This document shows positions 42,953-52,804 of a DNA stretch of 64,000 nt, one piece after another. Source of the DNA: Blastococcus sp. URHD0036 (lineage in GTDB: Bacteria > Actinomycetota > Actinomycetes > Mycobacteriales > Geodermatophilaceae); NCBI RefSeq assembly GCF_000701365.1, contig NZ_JNIK01000013.1:416937-480936 (forward strand), read 5' to 3'. The notes under the pieces are model-generated. The model saw nothing but the letters and a program-made list of their open reading frames with translations. It was not told the origin of the DNA and did not search any database. The translations under genes and the position numbers were made by a program. Positions within the stretch are counted from its first letter, which is position 1, and each line of letters starts with the position of its first letter.

Positions 42953-44173
42953 ATGACCAGCCCGTCGTCCCCCGAGGCGCCGTGGCCGGTCCGCACGGTG
43001 GCCCGCAAGGTCGCCGAGTGGATCGGCCGGCTCGGCGAGGTGTGGGTCGAGGGCCAGGTCGCCCAGCTCTCCCGCCGCGGGGCGGGCACGGTCTTCCTGA
43101 CCCTCCGCGACCCGGCCGCCGACCTGTCGGTCCCGGTGACCTGCGCCCGCGACGTGGCCGACCGCCCGGGCCTGGAGCTCGCCGAGGGCGCCCGGGTGAT
43201 CGTGCGGGCCCGGCCCGACTACTACATCGCCCGCGGCTCGTTCTCGCTGCGCGCGACCGAGATCCGCGCCGTCGGGCTGGGTGAGCTGCTCGCCCGGATC
43301 GAGCGGATCCGCCGGCTGCTCACCGCCGAGGGGCTCTTCGACGCCGCCCGCAAGCGCCCGCTGCCGTTCGCGCCGGCGGTCGTCGGCCTGGTCACCGGCA
43401 AGGACAGCGCGGCCGAGCGCGACGTGCTGGTGACCGCACGCCGCCGCTGGCCCGCCGTCCGGTTCGCCGTGCACCACACCCTCGTGCAGGGACCCATGGC
43501 CGCCGGCTCGGTCATCGAGGCCCTGCAGCGGCTGGACCGCGACCCGGAGGTCGAGGTCATCGTGATCGCCCGCGGCGGTGGGTCCGTGGAGGACCTGCTG
43601 CCCTTCTCCGACGAGGGACTGGTCCGGGCCATCGCCGCCTGCCGCACGCCGGTCGTCACCGCCGTCGGGCACGAGACGGACACGACGCTGGTCGACCACG
43701 CCGCCGACGTGCGCGCCGCCACCCCGACCGACGCCGCGCACCGGGTGGTGCCGGAGATCGGCGAGCAGAGCCGCCTGGTCCAGTCGCTGCGGGCCCGCGC
43801 CCGTCAGGTCTTGACCGGCCGGCTGGAGCAGCAGGAGCGCTGGCTGGAGGGCGTGCGCAGCCGCCCGGTCCTCGCCGCACCCGAGCGCATGCTGCATGGC
43901 CGGGCCGACGACGTCGCCGCACTGCGCGGCCGGTCGCTGCGCACCCTCACCCACCGCGTCGAGAGCGCCGAGCGCGACCTCGAGCACGCCCGGGCCAGGG
44001 TCGCGGCCCTCTCCCCCGCCGCGACGCTGGAGCGCGGGTACGCCGTGGTGCAGCGGGCCGACGGCGCACTGGTGCGCGACCCCGCGGAGGTCGGCGACGA
44101 CGAACGGCTCACCGTCCGGGTGGCCGGCGGCCGGCTGCCCGTCCGGGTGGCCAGGGAGGATGGGCAGTCGTGA
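42953..44173 (+). CDS. xseA: Exodeoxyribonuclease VII large subunit
   Basis: A 406-residue nuclease subunit. The N-terminal OB domain covers residues 1-105 ([20 protein letters not shown]). The catalytic domain has [18 protein letters not shown] and [20 protein letters not shown], then [25 protein letters not shown]. The C-terminal coiled coil ([19 protein letters not shown]) binds the small subunit. It degrades single-stranded DNA. The xseB start overlaps its stop. Confidence 0.95.
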   Translation: MTSPSSPEAPWPVRTVARKVAEWIGRLGEVWVEGQVAQLSRRGAGTVFLTLRDPAADLSVPVTCARDVADRPGLELAEGARVIVRARPDYYIARGSFSLRATEIRAVGLGELLARIERIRRLLTAEGLFDAARKRPLPFAPAVVGLVTGKDSAAERDVLVTARRRWPAVRFAVHHTLVQGPMAAGSVIEALQRLDRDPEVEVIVIARGGGSVEDLLPFSDEGLVRAIAACRTPVVTAVGHETDTTLVDHAADVRAATPTDAAHRVVPEIGEQSRLVQSLRARARQVLTGRLEQQERWLEGVRSRPVLAAPERMLHGRADDVAALRGRSLRTLTHRVESAERDLEHARARVAALSPAATLERGYAVVQRADGALVRDPAEVGDDERLTVRVAGGRLPVRVAREDGQS

Positions 44174-44391
44174 CCACGCCGACGCAGGACGAGCAGCCGA
44201 CCACGACCTACGAGCAGGCCCGCGAGGAGCTCGCCGAGGTGGTCCGCCGGCTCGAGGCCGGCGGGCTCACGCTCGAGGAGTCGCTGGCCCTGTGGGAGCG
44301 CGGCGAGCAGCTGGCCGAGCTCTGCCAGCACTGGCTGGACCGCGCCCGCGAGCGGCTGGCCGCCGCCGCTCCCGCCGACTCGCCGCAGTAG
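44170..44391 (+). CDS. xseB: Exodeoxyribonuclease VII small subunit
   Basis: A 73-residue helical protein. The core is [20 protein letters not shown], then [20 protein letters not shown], the standard XseB helices that wrap the XseA coiled coil. The GTG start overlaps the xseA stop (GTGA), giving coupled synthesis of the two subunits. The stop lies directly before the stop of the convergent gene at 44392. Confidence 0.93.
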   Translation: MTTPTQDEQPTTTYEQAREELAEVVRRLEAGGLTLEESLALWERGEQLAELCQHWLDRARERLAAAAPADSPQ

Positions 44392-44682
44392 TCAGGCCGC
44401 TGCCTGCTCCGGTCCCCCGGGGTGCGGGAGGCCACCGGCAGTGTCCAGCGCGGCCAGGAGCTGGGTCGCCCGCTCGCGCAGCAAGCCGGAGGCCACCGGG
44501 TCGAGCACACCGGGCCCGTCGCGCAGGCAGCGCTCCAGCAGGGCGAGCACCTCCGCGCCGGGCGTCGACGGGAGCACCGCCGGTCGCCGGGCCGGGATGC
44601 GGGTGACCATGCCGCACGCGCACGATCCTCCGCTCTGGGGCGCTCGGTGGTCGCCGCCGCGGCACACGCCGTATCCGTTCAC
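44392..44682 (-). CDS. Hypothetical protein with Cys cluster, 96 aa
   Basis: No family recognised. The GTG at 44682 is chosen because AGGAG stands 6 bases upstream (from GAGGAGTTCGGC). The first 25 residues contain CRGGDH and CACG, which could hold a metal or a disulfide. The rest is helical (GAEVLALLERCLRDGPGVLD, then ERATQLLAALDTAGGL). An upstream start at 44772 and a downstream ATG at 44610 are in frame. Convergent with xseB with no gap. Confidence 0.5.
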   Translation of the reverse strand: MNGYGVCRGGDHRAPQSGGSCACGMVTRIPARRPAVLPSTPGAEVLALLERCLRDGPGVLDPVASGLLRERATQLLAALDTAGGLPHPGGPEQAAA

Positions 44683-44824
44683 GCCGAACTCCTCGAGGGA
44701 TCCGAGTGGTGGCCCGTCGTGGGGATACCGGTGGGCCGGGACGCCGAGGGTCCCGCCCGTCCCAGCTGTCACACGGCGCGGCGCACCGGAGCGTCACCAA
44801 CTCGTGACGTGGACCACCGCGCGG

Positions 44825-45433
44825 TCAGCCGGCCACCGGTCGGACCGCGGCGGCGACGGTGCGCAGCTCGTCCTCGTCGGCCGATCCGGTGACGAGGACG
44901 GTCACCCCGTCGGCCTCGCGGGAGAGCGCCGTCTCGTCCCGCGCCGTCGTCGACCGGGTCCACTCCACCCCGTCGATCTCGACCGTCCCCTGCGGCGCGG
45001 CGTCGCCGAGGACGTCGTCCACCGCCGGCGCGTCCGGGTCGTCGCTGGTCACGAAGCCGACGTACTCCTCGGACGGCGTCAGGTAGTCGACGCCCAGCGT
45101 GACCGGGCTCCCGGGGGTCCCGGTGATGTCGGTGTCGTTGACCCGGTAGCCCTCGGGCAGGTCGGCCGGGGCCTCCAGGTCGTAGGAGGCGTACTCGGCG
45201 GCCCGCTCGATGGTGCCCACGGCGTCGACCGGCGGGACCGGGTCCTGCTCGTCGTCCCGGAGGAAGGCCAGCCAGCCGACCGCCGCCAGGCAGATCAGGA
45301 CCAGCGGCGCCAGCGAGCGCAGCATGTTGCCCGCGCTCATCCGGTTGGCCCGCTCGACCGCCGACACCGGCGGCGGTCGCTCCTCCTCGGGGACGGTCTG
45401 CTGCTCCTGGTCCGAGGGGCCGGCTCCGGTCAT
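44825..45433 (-). CDS. DUF4245 membrane-anchored protein
   Basis: A 202-residue protein. Residues 1-30 are cytoplasmic and acidic; a transmembrane segment (LRSLAPLVLICLAAVGWLAF) spans about 38-57. The outer domain has APADLPEGYRVNDTDITGT, LGVDYLTPSEEYVGFVTSDD and VDGVEWTRSTTARDETALSR-like strands, the DUF4245 pattern conserved in actinobacteria next to glpX. The function is unknown. It is divergent from glpX, an arrangement also seen in mycobacteria. Confidence 0.85.
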   Translation of the reverse strand: MTGAGPSDQEQQTVPEEERPPPVSAVERANRMSAGNMLRSLAPLVLICLAAVGWLAFLRDDEQDPVPPVDAVGTIERAAEYASYDLEAPADLPEGYRVNDTDITGTPGSPVTLGVDYLTPSEEYVGFVTSDDPDAPAVDDVLGDAAPQGTVEIDGVEWTRSTTARDETALSREADGVTVLVTGSADEDELRTVAAAVRPVAG

Positions 45434-45515
45434 TCCCCTAGGATCGCAGCACAGCTCCCCCGCTCTGCCGCCGTCGTCCCCCGACCGCGCGTCCGAGGCC
45501 CCCTCCGAGCCAGGG

Positions 45516-45547
45516 AGGGACCCCGGGATGGGGTCCCTACATGGAGG
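45516..45547 (+). promoter_or_regulatory. Start-site hairpin and internal ribosome site of glpX
   Basis: A 9-bp perfect hairpin, AGGGACCCC/GGGGTCCCT (45516-45538), ends two bases before the annotated ATG. The first GGAGG lies inside the reading frame at 45543-45547, five bases before an in-frame TTG at 45553. Translation may begin at the TTG, or the hairpin may modulate access. Confidence 0.45.
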
Positions 45548-46617
45548 TCCTGTTGTCCCTGCCGCTCCCCGACGGACAGCCCAGCTCGACCAGCCGCGTC
45601 AGCACCTTCCTCGCCGACCGCCCCGCACCGGACCGCAACCTGGCTCTCGAGCTGGTCCGCGTCACCGAGGCCGGCGCGATGGCCGCCGGTCGCTGGGTGG
45701 GCCGCGGGGACAAGAACGGCGGGGACGGTGCCGCGGTCGACGCGATGCGGGCCCTCATCGGCACGGTGAGCATGCGCGGCGTCGTCGTCATCGGTGAGGG
45801 CGAGAAGGACGAGGCGCCCATGCTCTACAACGGCGAGCAGGTGGGCGACGGCTACGGCCCGGAGACCGACGTCGCGGTGGACCCGGTCGACGGCACCACC
45901 CTCATGGCCAAGGGCATGCCCAACGCCATCTCCGTGATGGCCGTGGCCGACCGTGGCGCCATGTACGACCCGTCCGCGGTCTTCTACATGGAGAAGATCG
46001 CGGTCGGTCCCGCCGCGGCCGACGTCGTCGACATCACCGCGCCGGTGGCCGAGAACATCCGCCGGGTGGCCAAGGCCAAGCACAGCTCCGTGGCCGACGT
46101 GACCGTCTGCATCCTCGACCGCCCGCGGCACGAGGAACTGGTGCACGAGGTCCGCGAAGCCGGCGCGCGCATCAAGTTCATCAGCGACGGCGACGTCGCC
46201 GGCGCGATCGCCGCCGCCCGGGAGGGCACCGGCGTCGACATGCTGGTCGGCATCGGCGGCACCCCCGAGGGGATCATCGCGGCTTGCGCCCTCAAGTGCA
46301 TGGGCGGCGCCCTGCAGGGCCGGCTGTGGCCCAAGGACGACGAGGAGCGGCAGAAGGCCATCGACGCCGGCCACGACCTCGATCGCGTCCTCTCCATCGA
46401 CGACCTGGTCGCCGGCGACGTCTTCTTCGTCGCCACCGGCGTCACCGACGGCGAGCTGCTGCGCGGGGTGCAGTACCGGTCCGGCGGCTGCACCACGCAG
46501 TCGCTGGTGATGCGGTCGCGCTCGGGCACCATCCGGCTGATCGACAGCCTGCACTCGTTGGAGAAGCTGCGCGCGTACTCCGCGGTGCCGTTCGACCGGC
46601 ACGACACCGACGCCTGA
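45541..46617 (+). CDS. glpX: Fructose-1,6-bisphosphatase class II
   Basis: A 358-residue Glp[21 protein letters not shown] begins the conserved core. The metal/substrate motifs are [31 protein letters not shown] and [16 protein letters not shown]. The C-terminal half has [20 protein letters not shown]. It is the main gluconeogenic FBPase of actinobacteria. The ATG at 45541 is used; TTG 45553 has the better ribosome site. It is divergent from DUF4245. Confidence 0.95.
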   Translation: MEVLLSLPLPDGQPSSTSRVSTFLADRPAPDRNLALELVRVTEAGAMAAGRWVGRGDKNGGDGAAVDAMRALIGTVSMRGVVVIGEGEKDEAPMLYNGEQVGDGYGPETDVAVDPVDGTTLMAKGMPNAISVMAVADRGAMYDPSAVFYMEKIAVGPAAADVVDITAPVAENIRRVAKAKHSSVADVTVCILDRPRHEELVHEVREAGARIKFISDGDVAGAIAAAREGTGVDMLVGIGGTPEGIIAACALKCMGGALQGRLWPKDDEERQKAIDAGHDLDRVLSIDDLVAGDVFFVATGVTDGELLRGVQYRSGGCTTQSLVMRSRSGTIRLIDSLHSLEKLRAYSAVPFDRHDTDA

Positions 46618-46632
46618 CGGCGCCGCGCAGCC

Positions 46633-47265
46633 TCAGCGCCCGCGCCGGAGCCGGGCCCGCCAGCGGCTGGTCGGCTCGCCGGGCGCGAGGCTGCGCAGCC
46701 GGAGGTCGCCGAAGACGGTCCGCGCGCTGACCAGCACGCGCGGGGTGCCCGGCACCCGCGGCACCGGCGCCAGCTGGGTGCGCCTGTCGCCGAAGACGGT
46801 CCAGCCGTCCAGCTGGGCGTCCACGCCCTCGGCGACGACGACGTCCACGTCGCCGAACACCGTGCCCAGCCGCAGCTCGACCCGGTCGGCGCCGGTCCGC
46901 AGCGAGCGCAGGTCCAGCCGGATGTCGCCGAACACGGCGTTGATCGTCCGCGGCGGCTCGACCGCGCCGCCCAGGACCACGTCGCCGAACACCGACGACA
47001 GCTGCGCGGGGCGGCGTGCGCCGACGATCTCCGCCGGCGCGGCCGGGTCCGGCGCACCGCGCAGGTCCGCGGCACGCGGCAGGTCGCCCACGAGCGCGGC
47101 CAGGTCGGCGATGGTCACGGCGGTGTGCGCCGCACCGGCACGCTCCCCGAACTCCGCGACGTCGATGCGTCCCTCGGCGAGGGCGACCTGCAGCCGGGCC
47201 ACCACGGCCTCGCGGTCGGCGTCGGAGGCCCGGACGTCCGGCGGCCCGGCGGCGTCGTCGGTCAC
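46633..47265 (-). CDS. DUF1707 protein with five VFGD repeats
   Basis: A 210-residue protein. The DUF1707 domain is at residues 8-60 (VRASDADREAVVARLQVALA and GRIDVAEFGERAGAAHTAVT). The C-terminal 120 residues carry five VFGD tetrapeptides at intervals of about 22-28 residues (SSVFGDVVLGG, NAVFGDIRLDL, GTVFGDVDVVV, WTVFGDRRTQL, RTVFGDLRLRS). This is like the beta-solenoid of LiaF-type cell-wall stress proteins. No transmembrane segment is seen. GTG 47265 is used; GTG 47301 is within the next terminator. Confidence 0.85.
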   Translation of the reverse strand: MTDDAAGPPDVRASDADREAVVARLQVALAEGRIDVAEFGERAGAAHTAVTIADLAALVGDLPRAADLRGAPDPAAPAEIVGARRPAQLSSVFGDVVLGGAVEPPRTINAVFGDIRLDLRSLRTGADRVELRLGTVFGDVDVVVAEGVDAQLDGWTVFGDRRTQLAPVPRVPGTPRVLVSARTVFGDLRLRSLAPGEPTSRWRARLRRGR

Positions 47266-47296
47266 CTCCCGACCGTAGAGGCCTCTGCCCCGGGAC

Positions 47297-47337
47297 GACA
47301 CCGGCCCGGCACCTCGTCGAGGTGCCGGGCCGGTGTC
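47297..47337 (-). terminator. Hairpin terminator after the Cys-domain gene
   Basis: A perfect 20-base dyad about a single T (47297-47316 with 47318-47337), 25 bases beyond the stop of the leftward gene at 47363. Confidence 0.85.
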
Positions 47338-47362
47338 GCCGGTCGATGCGGACCGGCAGGGA

Positions 47363-48523
47363 TCAGCCGAACGTGTCCGTGCAGTACGTGCCGGTGCCCT
47401 CGGGCTGACGTCCCGCGCAGCTGTCGGCGTAGCCCTCGTAGGCCGAGTCGATCGGCGCCTGGATGAACAGGTCGTCGCACGCCTGCATGTCGCCGGCGAA
47501 GCAGGACGCGGCCAGACCGTTCAGCGCCGCGTCGTTCCCGAGGCCGGTCGGCGGGATCGTCGCGGCCGGGACGTCGCCCCCACCACCGCCGCCACCGGCG
47601 CCGCCACCCGAGTAGAGGTCGGCGCACCCGCCGCTGGTCTCCTCGTTGCGGCCGCCGCAGGTGGAGCCGTATGCCTCGAAGTCGGACCCGACGTCCGACT
47701 GCAGCCAGAGGTCGTCACAGGAGTCCCAGTCCTCGTCGGCGCAGTCGACGGCGAGGGGGGTGAGGTCCCCGTCGGGGTCCGCCTCCGTGATGTCGCACGG
47801 GTTGTCGGCGGCGGGCACGCCCGGCGTCCCGGCGCCCGAGGGCTCCTCGCAGTCGACCGGTGAGGCCGAGGTGCTGGAGGACGACGAGCTGCTGGAGCTC
47901 TGGCTGGTGCTGGTCGAGGCGCTGGTCTGGGCCGCGGGGGGGTTGTCGTCGTCGTCGTCCCCGAGCAGGAAGAACAGCCCGACGCCGACGCCGGCCAGGA
48001 CCACGACGATGGCCGCGATGATCGCGATCAGCTTGCCGTTGCCGCCACCGGAGGACCCACCCGGACCGCCGTAGCCACCGGGCGGCGGGACCGGGCCGCC
48101 GGGGCCACCGGGACCGCCGTACTGGGGCTGCCCGTACTGGGGCTGGCCGTACTGCGGCTGCCCGTACTGCGGCTGGCCGTACTCCGGCTGGGGCTGGCCG
48201 TACTGCGGCTGCCCGTACTGCGGCTGGCCGTACTCCGGCTGGGGCTGGCCGTACTGCGGCTGCCCGTACTGCGGCTGGCCGTACTCGGGCTGGGGCTGGC
48301 CGTACTGCGGCTGCCCGTACTGCGGCTGGCCGAACTGCGCGGTCTCGTCGCGCTCACCGGGCTGGCCGTACTGGCCGCCCTGGTACTGCGAGGTCGGAGG
48401 CGCCGGCTGACCCATCTGCTGCGTGGCCTCGTCGGGCTGCTGACCCGGCTGTCCCCAGCCCTGGTTGCCAGGCTGCTCGGAGGGCTCAGAGCCACCCGGG
48501 GGCGGATACGGAGGCTGAGACAT
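47363..48523 (-). CDS. Membrane protein with YGQPQ repeats and two copies of a four-Cys outer domain
   Basis: A 386-residue protein. Residues 1-145 are cytoplasmic, disordered and repetitive, with twelve YGQPQ units. A transmembrane segment ([20 protein letters not shown]) covers about 165-187, then a DDDDD patch and a Ser/Thr-rich linker. The outer part has two domains sharing the pattern C-x7-C-D-D-L-x16-C-x-G-R-x(7,8)-C, joined by a Gly-rich linker. The same domain ends the neighbouring gene at 48705. The function is not known; the fold is probably disulfide-stabilised. A terminator follows. Confidence 0.75.
   Translation of the reverse strand: MSQPPYPPPGGSEPSEQPGNQGWGQPGQQPDEATQQMGQPAPPTSQYQGGQYGQPGERDETAQFGQPQYGQPQYGQPQPEYGQPQYGQPQYGQPQPEYGQPQYGQPQYGQPQPEYGQPQYGQPQYGQPQYGQPQYGGPGGPGGPVPPPGGYGGPGGSSGGGNGKLIAIIAAIVVVLAGVGVGLFFLLGDDDDDNPPAAQTSASTSTSQSSSSSSSSSTSASPVDCEEPSGAGTPGVPAADNPCDITEADPDGDLTPLAVDCADEDWDSCDDLWLQSDVGSDFEAYGSTCGGRNEETSGGCADLYSGGGAGGGGGGGDVPAATIPPTGLGNDAALNGLAASCFAGDMQACDDLFIQAPIDSAYEGYADSCAGRQPEGTGTYCTDTFG
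48118..48345 (-). repeat. Short-unit coding repeat (YGQPQ tract)
   Basis: Tandem 15-base units coding YGQPQ, grouped in near-identical 51-base blocks that add a PE pair. DNA identity between blocks is very high, so copy number is likely to vary between strains. Confidence 0.85.
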
Positions 48524-48704
48524 GGTGCGGACTCCTCGAGCGATCGCGGGAACGGCCCACGCCAGGGGCGTGGCTTGGGGATGTTATTCGGGGGGCCTCC
48601 GTGCCGACCAGCACGGAGAGGTCACGGGAGGTCCCAGGAACACCCTCGGCCCCACTGCTTGGGCGGCACTTGCGCGCGACTGGCACGCCGCCGGTGCCGG
48701 TCGG

Positions 48705-49406
48705 TCAGTCCAGCTCGGTGCAGTACGGCACGGTGTAGATCTTGACCCGGCCGCCGCAGGTGGACCCGTACTCCTCGTAGGCCGACAGGGGCGGCGACTC
48801 GTAGTACAGGTCGTCGCAGGCCTGGAGGTCCCCGGCGAAGCACTCCTGGGCGTACTCGTCGAGCACCGGGTCGGGACCGAGCTCGCCCGGCTCCACCGGC
48901 GGCGACTGCTCGACCGGCCCGAGCGCGCCGTACGCGCCACCGCCGGCGTAGGGGTCCATGGCGTAGGGGTCCATGGACAGCATGTCGTCCAGCATCTGGT
49001 CCATCTGCTGCTCCTGCGCACGGCCCAGCTCCGCGCCGATCTCCCGACCGACGTCGTCGGCCTGCGTGGCGATGATCGACCCGGCCACGGCCGCGGCCAC
49101 CGCGGCGCCCACGACCAGGACGCCGGCGGCCGCCGTGGCGACCAGGACCGGCCGGTACCGGCCCGGCGGGAACACCGGGGCCGGCCCGCCGGACGCCGGG
49201 AGGCCCTGCACGGGCACGCCGTAGCCAGGGGCCCCGTAGCCGGGGGTGCCGTGTACCGGGGCGCCGTAGCCGGGGGCGCCGTAGACGGGGGCGCCGTAGC
49301 CGGAGGCGCCGTACCCGGGGGTGCTCGCACCCGGGGCCGGGTAGCCGGCGCCGGACACCTCGTACCCGGAGGCCGCCTGTCCGGGCGTGCCGTAGCTGTC
49401 GGTCAT
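48705..49406 (-). CDS. Membrane protein with GYGAP repeats and one four-Cys outer domain
   Basis: A 233-residue paralogue in layout of the gene at 47363. Residues 1-85 are a disordered Gly/Tyr/Pro-rich cytoplasmic part (GYGAPVYGAPGYGAP). The transmembrane segment is PVLVATAAAGVLVVGAAVAA. A Met/Asp-rich region follows (MDQMLDDMLSMDPYAMDPY). The C-terminus has C-x7-C-D-D-L-x16-C-x-G-R-x8-C. GAGGAG precedes the ATG. The gene is 180 bases upstream of the other paralogue on the same strand. Confidence 0.75.
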   Translation of the reverse strand: MTDSYGTPGQAASGYEVSGAGYPAPGASTPGYGASGYGAPVYGAPGYGAPVHGTPGYGAPGYGVPVQGLPASGGPAPVFPPGRYRPVLVATAAAGVLVVGAAVAAAVAGSIIATQADDVGREIGAELGRAQEQQMDQMLDDMLSMDPYAMDPYAGGGAYGALGPVEQSPPVEPGELGPDPVLDEYAQECFAGDLQACDDLYYESPPLSAYEEYGSTCGGRVKIYTVPYCTELD

Positions 49407-49560
49407 GGCGCTCCTCGGCCTCGACGGTCGGCGAACCGTACGGGCACCGACGTCGCCGCGGGGTCAGGACGCGGACCCGGCTCCCCCGGAGGGAGCAGGA
49501 CCCGGCATCTAGGGTCGCTCCTGGAGCACCCACCCCTTCTCCCCCACACGGAGCGCAGCC

Positions 49561-50994
49561 ATGCCCCCTGCCGATGCCACCCCTCGACAGGACGGTCCGC
49601 CGGCCACCGGCGCCGAGTACCGCGTCGAGCACGACTCGATGGGGGAGGTGCGCGTCCCGGCCTGGGCGAAGTGGCGGGCGCAGACGCAGCGTGCCGTCGA
49701 GAACTTCCCCATCTCGGGAACGCCGATCGAGCGCGAGCTGATCGGTGCGCTGGCGGCCATCAAGGGCGCCGCCGCGCGGGTCAACGCCGACCTCGGCGTC
49801 CTGGACACCGAGATCGCCGACGCGGTCCAGGAGGCGGCCGCCCGGGTCGCCCAGGGCGAGTTCGACGAGCACTTCCCGATCGACGTCTTCCAGACCGGAT
49901 CGGGGACGTCGAGCAACATGAACACCAACGAGGTCATCGCGACCCTCGCCACCGAGTCCCTCGGCCGGCCGGTGCACCCGAACGACCACGTCAACGCCTC
50001 CCAGTCGTCCAACGACGTCTTCCCCTCGGCGATCCACGTGGCGGCGACCGGGGCGATCGTCCGCGATCTCATCCCCGCTCTGCAGCACCTCGAGCTGTCG
50101 CTCTCGCGCAAGGCCGACGAGTTCGCCGACGTCGTCAAGAGCGGCCGCACCCACCTCATGGACGCCACCCCGGTGACCCTCGGGCAGGAGTTCGGCGGTT
50201 ATGCCGCCGCCGTCCGCTACGGCGTCGAGCGGCTGCGCGCCTCACTCCCCCGGGTCGGCGAGCTGCCCCTGGGCGGCACCGCCGTGGGCACCGGGATCAA
50301 CACCCCGCCCGGGTTCGCCGCGGCGATCATCGAGCGGTTGGCCGGCGAGCTCGACCTCCCGCTCACCGAGGCGCGCGACCACTTCGAGGCGCAGAGCTCG
50401 CGCGACGGTCTGGTCGAGGCCTCCGGCCAGCTGAAGACCATCGCCGTCGGCCTGGTCAAGATCGCCAACGACCTGCGCTGGATGGGCTCGGGACCGCGCA
50501 CCGGCCTGGGCGAGATCAACCTGCCCGACCTGCAGCCGGGCAGCTCGATCATGCCGGGCAAGGTGAACCCGGTGATCCCGGAGGCGACGATCCAGGTCGC
50601 CGCCCAGGTCATCGGCAACGACGCCGCGGTGACCTTCGCCGGCACCACCGGCAGCTTCGAGCTCAACGTGACGCTGCCGCTGATGGCGCGCAACGTGCTC
50701 GAGTCGATCCGGCTCCTGGCCAACGTCAGCCGCATCCTGGCCGACCGCACCGTCGACGGGATCACCGCGAACGTCGAGCGCTGCCGCGAGCTCGCCGAGT
50801 CCTCCCCCTCCATCGTCACGCCGCTGAACAAGTACATCGGCTACGAGGAGGCGGCAATCGTGGCCAAGCAGTCGCTGAAGGAGCAGAAGACGATCCGCCA
50901 GGTCGTCGTGGAACGCGGCTACGTCGAGCAGGGCAAGCTCACCGAGCAGCAGCTGGACGAGGCCCTCGACGTCCTCTCCATGACCCACCCCTGA
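49561..50994 (+). CDS. fumC: Fumarate hydratase class II
   Basis: A 477-residue enzyme of the fumarase/aspartase superfamily. The signature loop is [15 protein letters not shown]. The [14 protein letters not shown] and [17 protein letters not shown] segments complete the shared active site, and FMN or iron sites are absent as expected for class II. It interconverts fumarate and malate. GGAG lies 9 bases before the ATG. A terminator and then the citrate synthase gene follow in the same direction. Confidence 0.94.
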   Translation: MPPADATPRQDGPPATGAEYRVEHDSMGEVRVPAWAKWRAQTQRAVENFPISGTPIERELIGALAAIKGAAARVNADLGVLDTEIADAVQEAAARVAQGEFDEHFPIDVFQTGSGTSSNMNTNEVIATLATESLGRPVHPNDHVNASQSSNDVFPSAIHVAATGAIVRDLIPALQHLELSLSRKADEFADVVKSGRTHLMDATPVTLGQEFGGYAAAVRYGVERLRASLPRVGELPLGGTAVGTGINTPPGFAAAIIERLAGELDLPLTEARDHFEAQSSRDGLVEASGQLKTIAVGLVKIANDLRWMGSGPRTGLGEINLPDLQPGSSIMPGKVNPVIPEATIQVAAQVIGNDAAVTFAGTTGSFELNVTLPLMARNVLESIRLLANVSRILADRTVDGITANVERCRELAESSPSIVTPLNKYIGYEEAAIVAKQSLKEQKTIRQVVVERGYVEQGKLTEQQLDEALDVLSMTHP

Positions 50995-50999
50995 CCCGC

Positions 51000-51042
51000 C
51001 GGCGGGGATCCGCGGCCCGGCAGCGGCCCCGGATCCCCGCCG
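51000..51042 (+). terminator. Hairpin terminator after fumC
   Basis: A 13-bp perfect stem (CGGCGGGGATCCG with its complement) 6 bases after the fumC stop. Confidence 0.8.
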
Positions 51043-51094
51043 ATGTGGTGCCGCCCGGTGGCAACTCGGCGGCGGAGCAGTAGCGTCCTCGGCG

Positions 51095-52411
<1,317 letters not shown>

Positions 52412-52422
52412 CGGGTCCCCGC

Positions 52423-52665
52423 GTGTCCGAGCCGTCCGGGGAGGAGGTCATCGTCCTGCCGCCGCTGCCGCTGGCGACGGGGCAACTCCTCCCCGGCGGT
52501 GCGGGCACCGCGCCCCGCCGCATCACCGAGGTGTCCCTCGTCGTCCGCACCGACGACGGCGTGGAGCACCGCGTGGCGCTCGACGAGCAGCACGGCGCCT
52601 GGTGGGCGCCCGCCACGCCGCGCTGGACCGTCTCGCCCGACCGGTCCACCGATCGGGCGACATAG
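52423..52665 (+). CDS. Hypothetical protein, 80 aa
   Basis: No family recognised. The GTG start lies 11 bases after the citrate synthase stop, so the two are probably co-transcribed. The sequence has a beta-like part (ITEVSLVVRTDDGVEHRVAL) and a Trp-rich C-terminal part (GAWWAPATPRWTVSPD). No signal peptide is seen. A terminator hairpin follows. The small size makes the reality of the gene uncertain. Confidence 0.5.
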   Translation: MSEPSGEEVIVLPPLPLATGQLLPGGAGTAPRRITEVSLVVRTDDGVEHRVALDEQHGAWWAPATPRWTVSPDRSTDRAT

Positions 52666-52675
52666 CCGGAACTCA

Positions 52676-52697
52676 CCCTCACCCGCAGGGGTGAGGG
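52676..52697 (+). terminator. Hairpin terminator
   Basis: A 9-bp perfect stem CCCTCACCC/GGGTGAGGG with a 4-base GCAG loop, 10 bases after the stop at 52665. Confidence 0.75.
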
Positions 52698-52804
52698 ACC
52701 CTCCCCCGCACCTCCGGGCACCCCCGTGTCCCGTCGATACGACGGCGAGGCCGCTGCACTGCAGCGCGCCGGCCGCGTAGGACGAGACCCCCGGGGGAAT
52801 CGCA

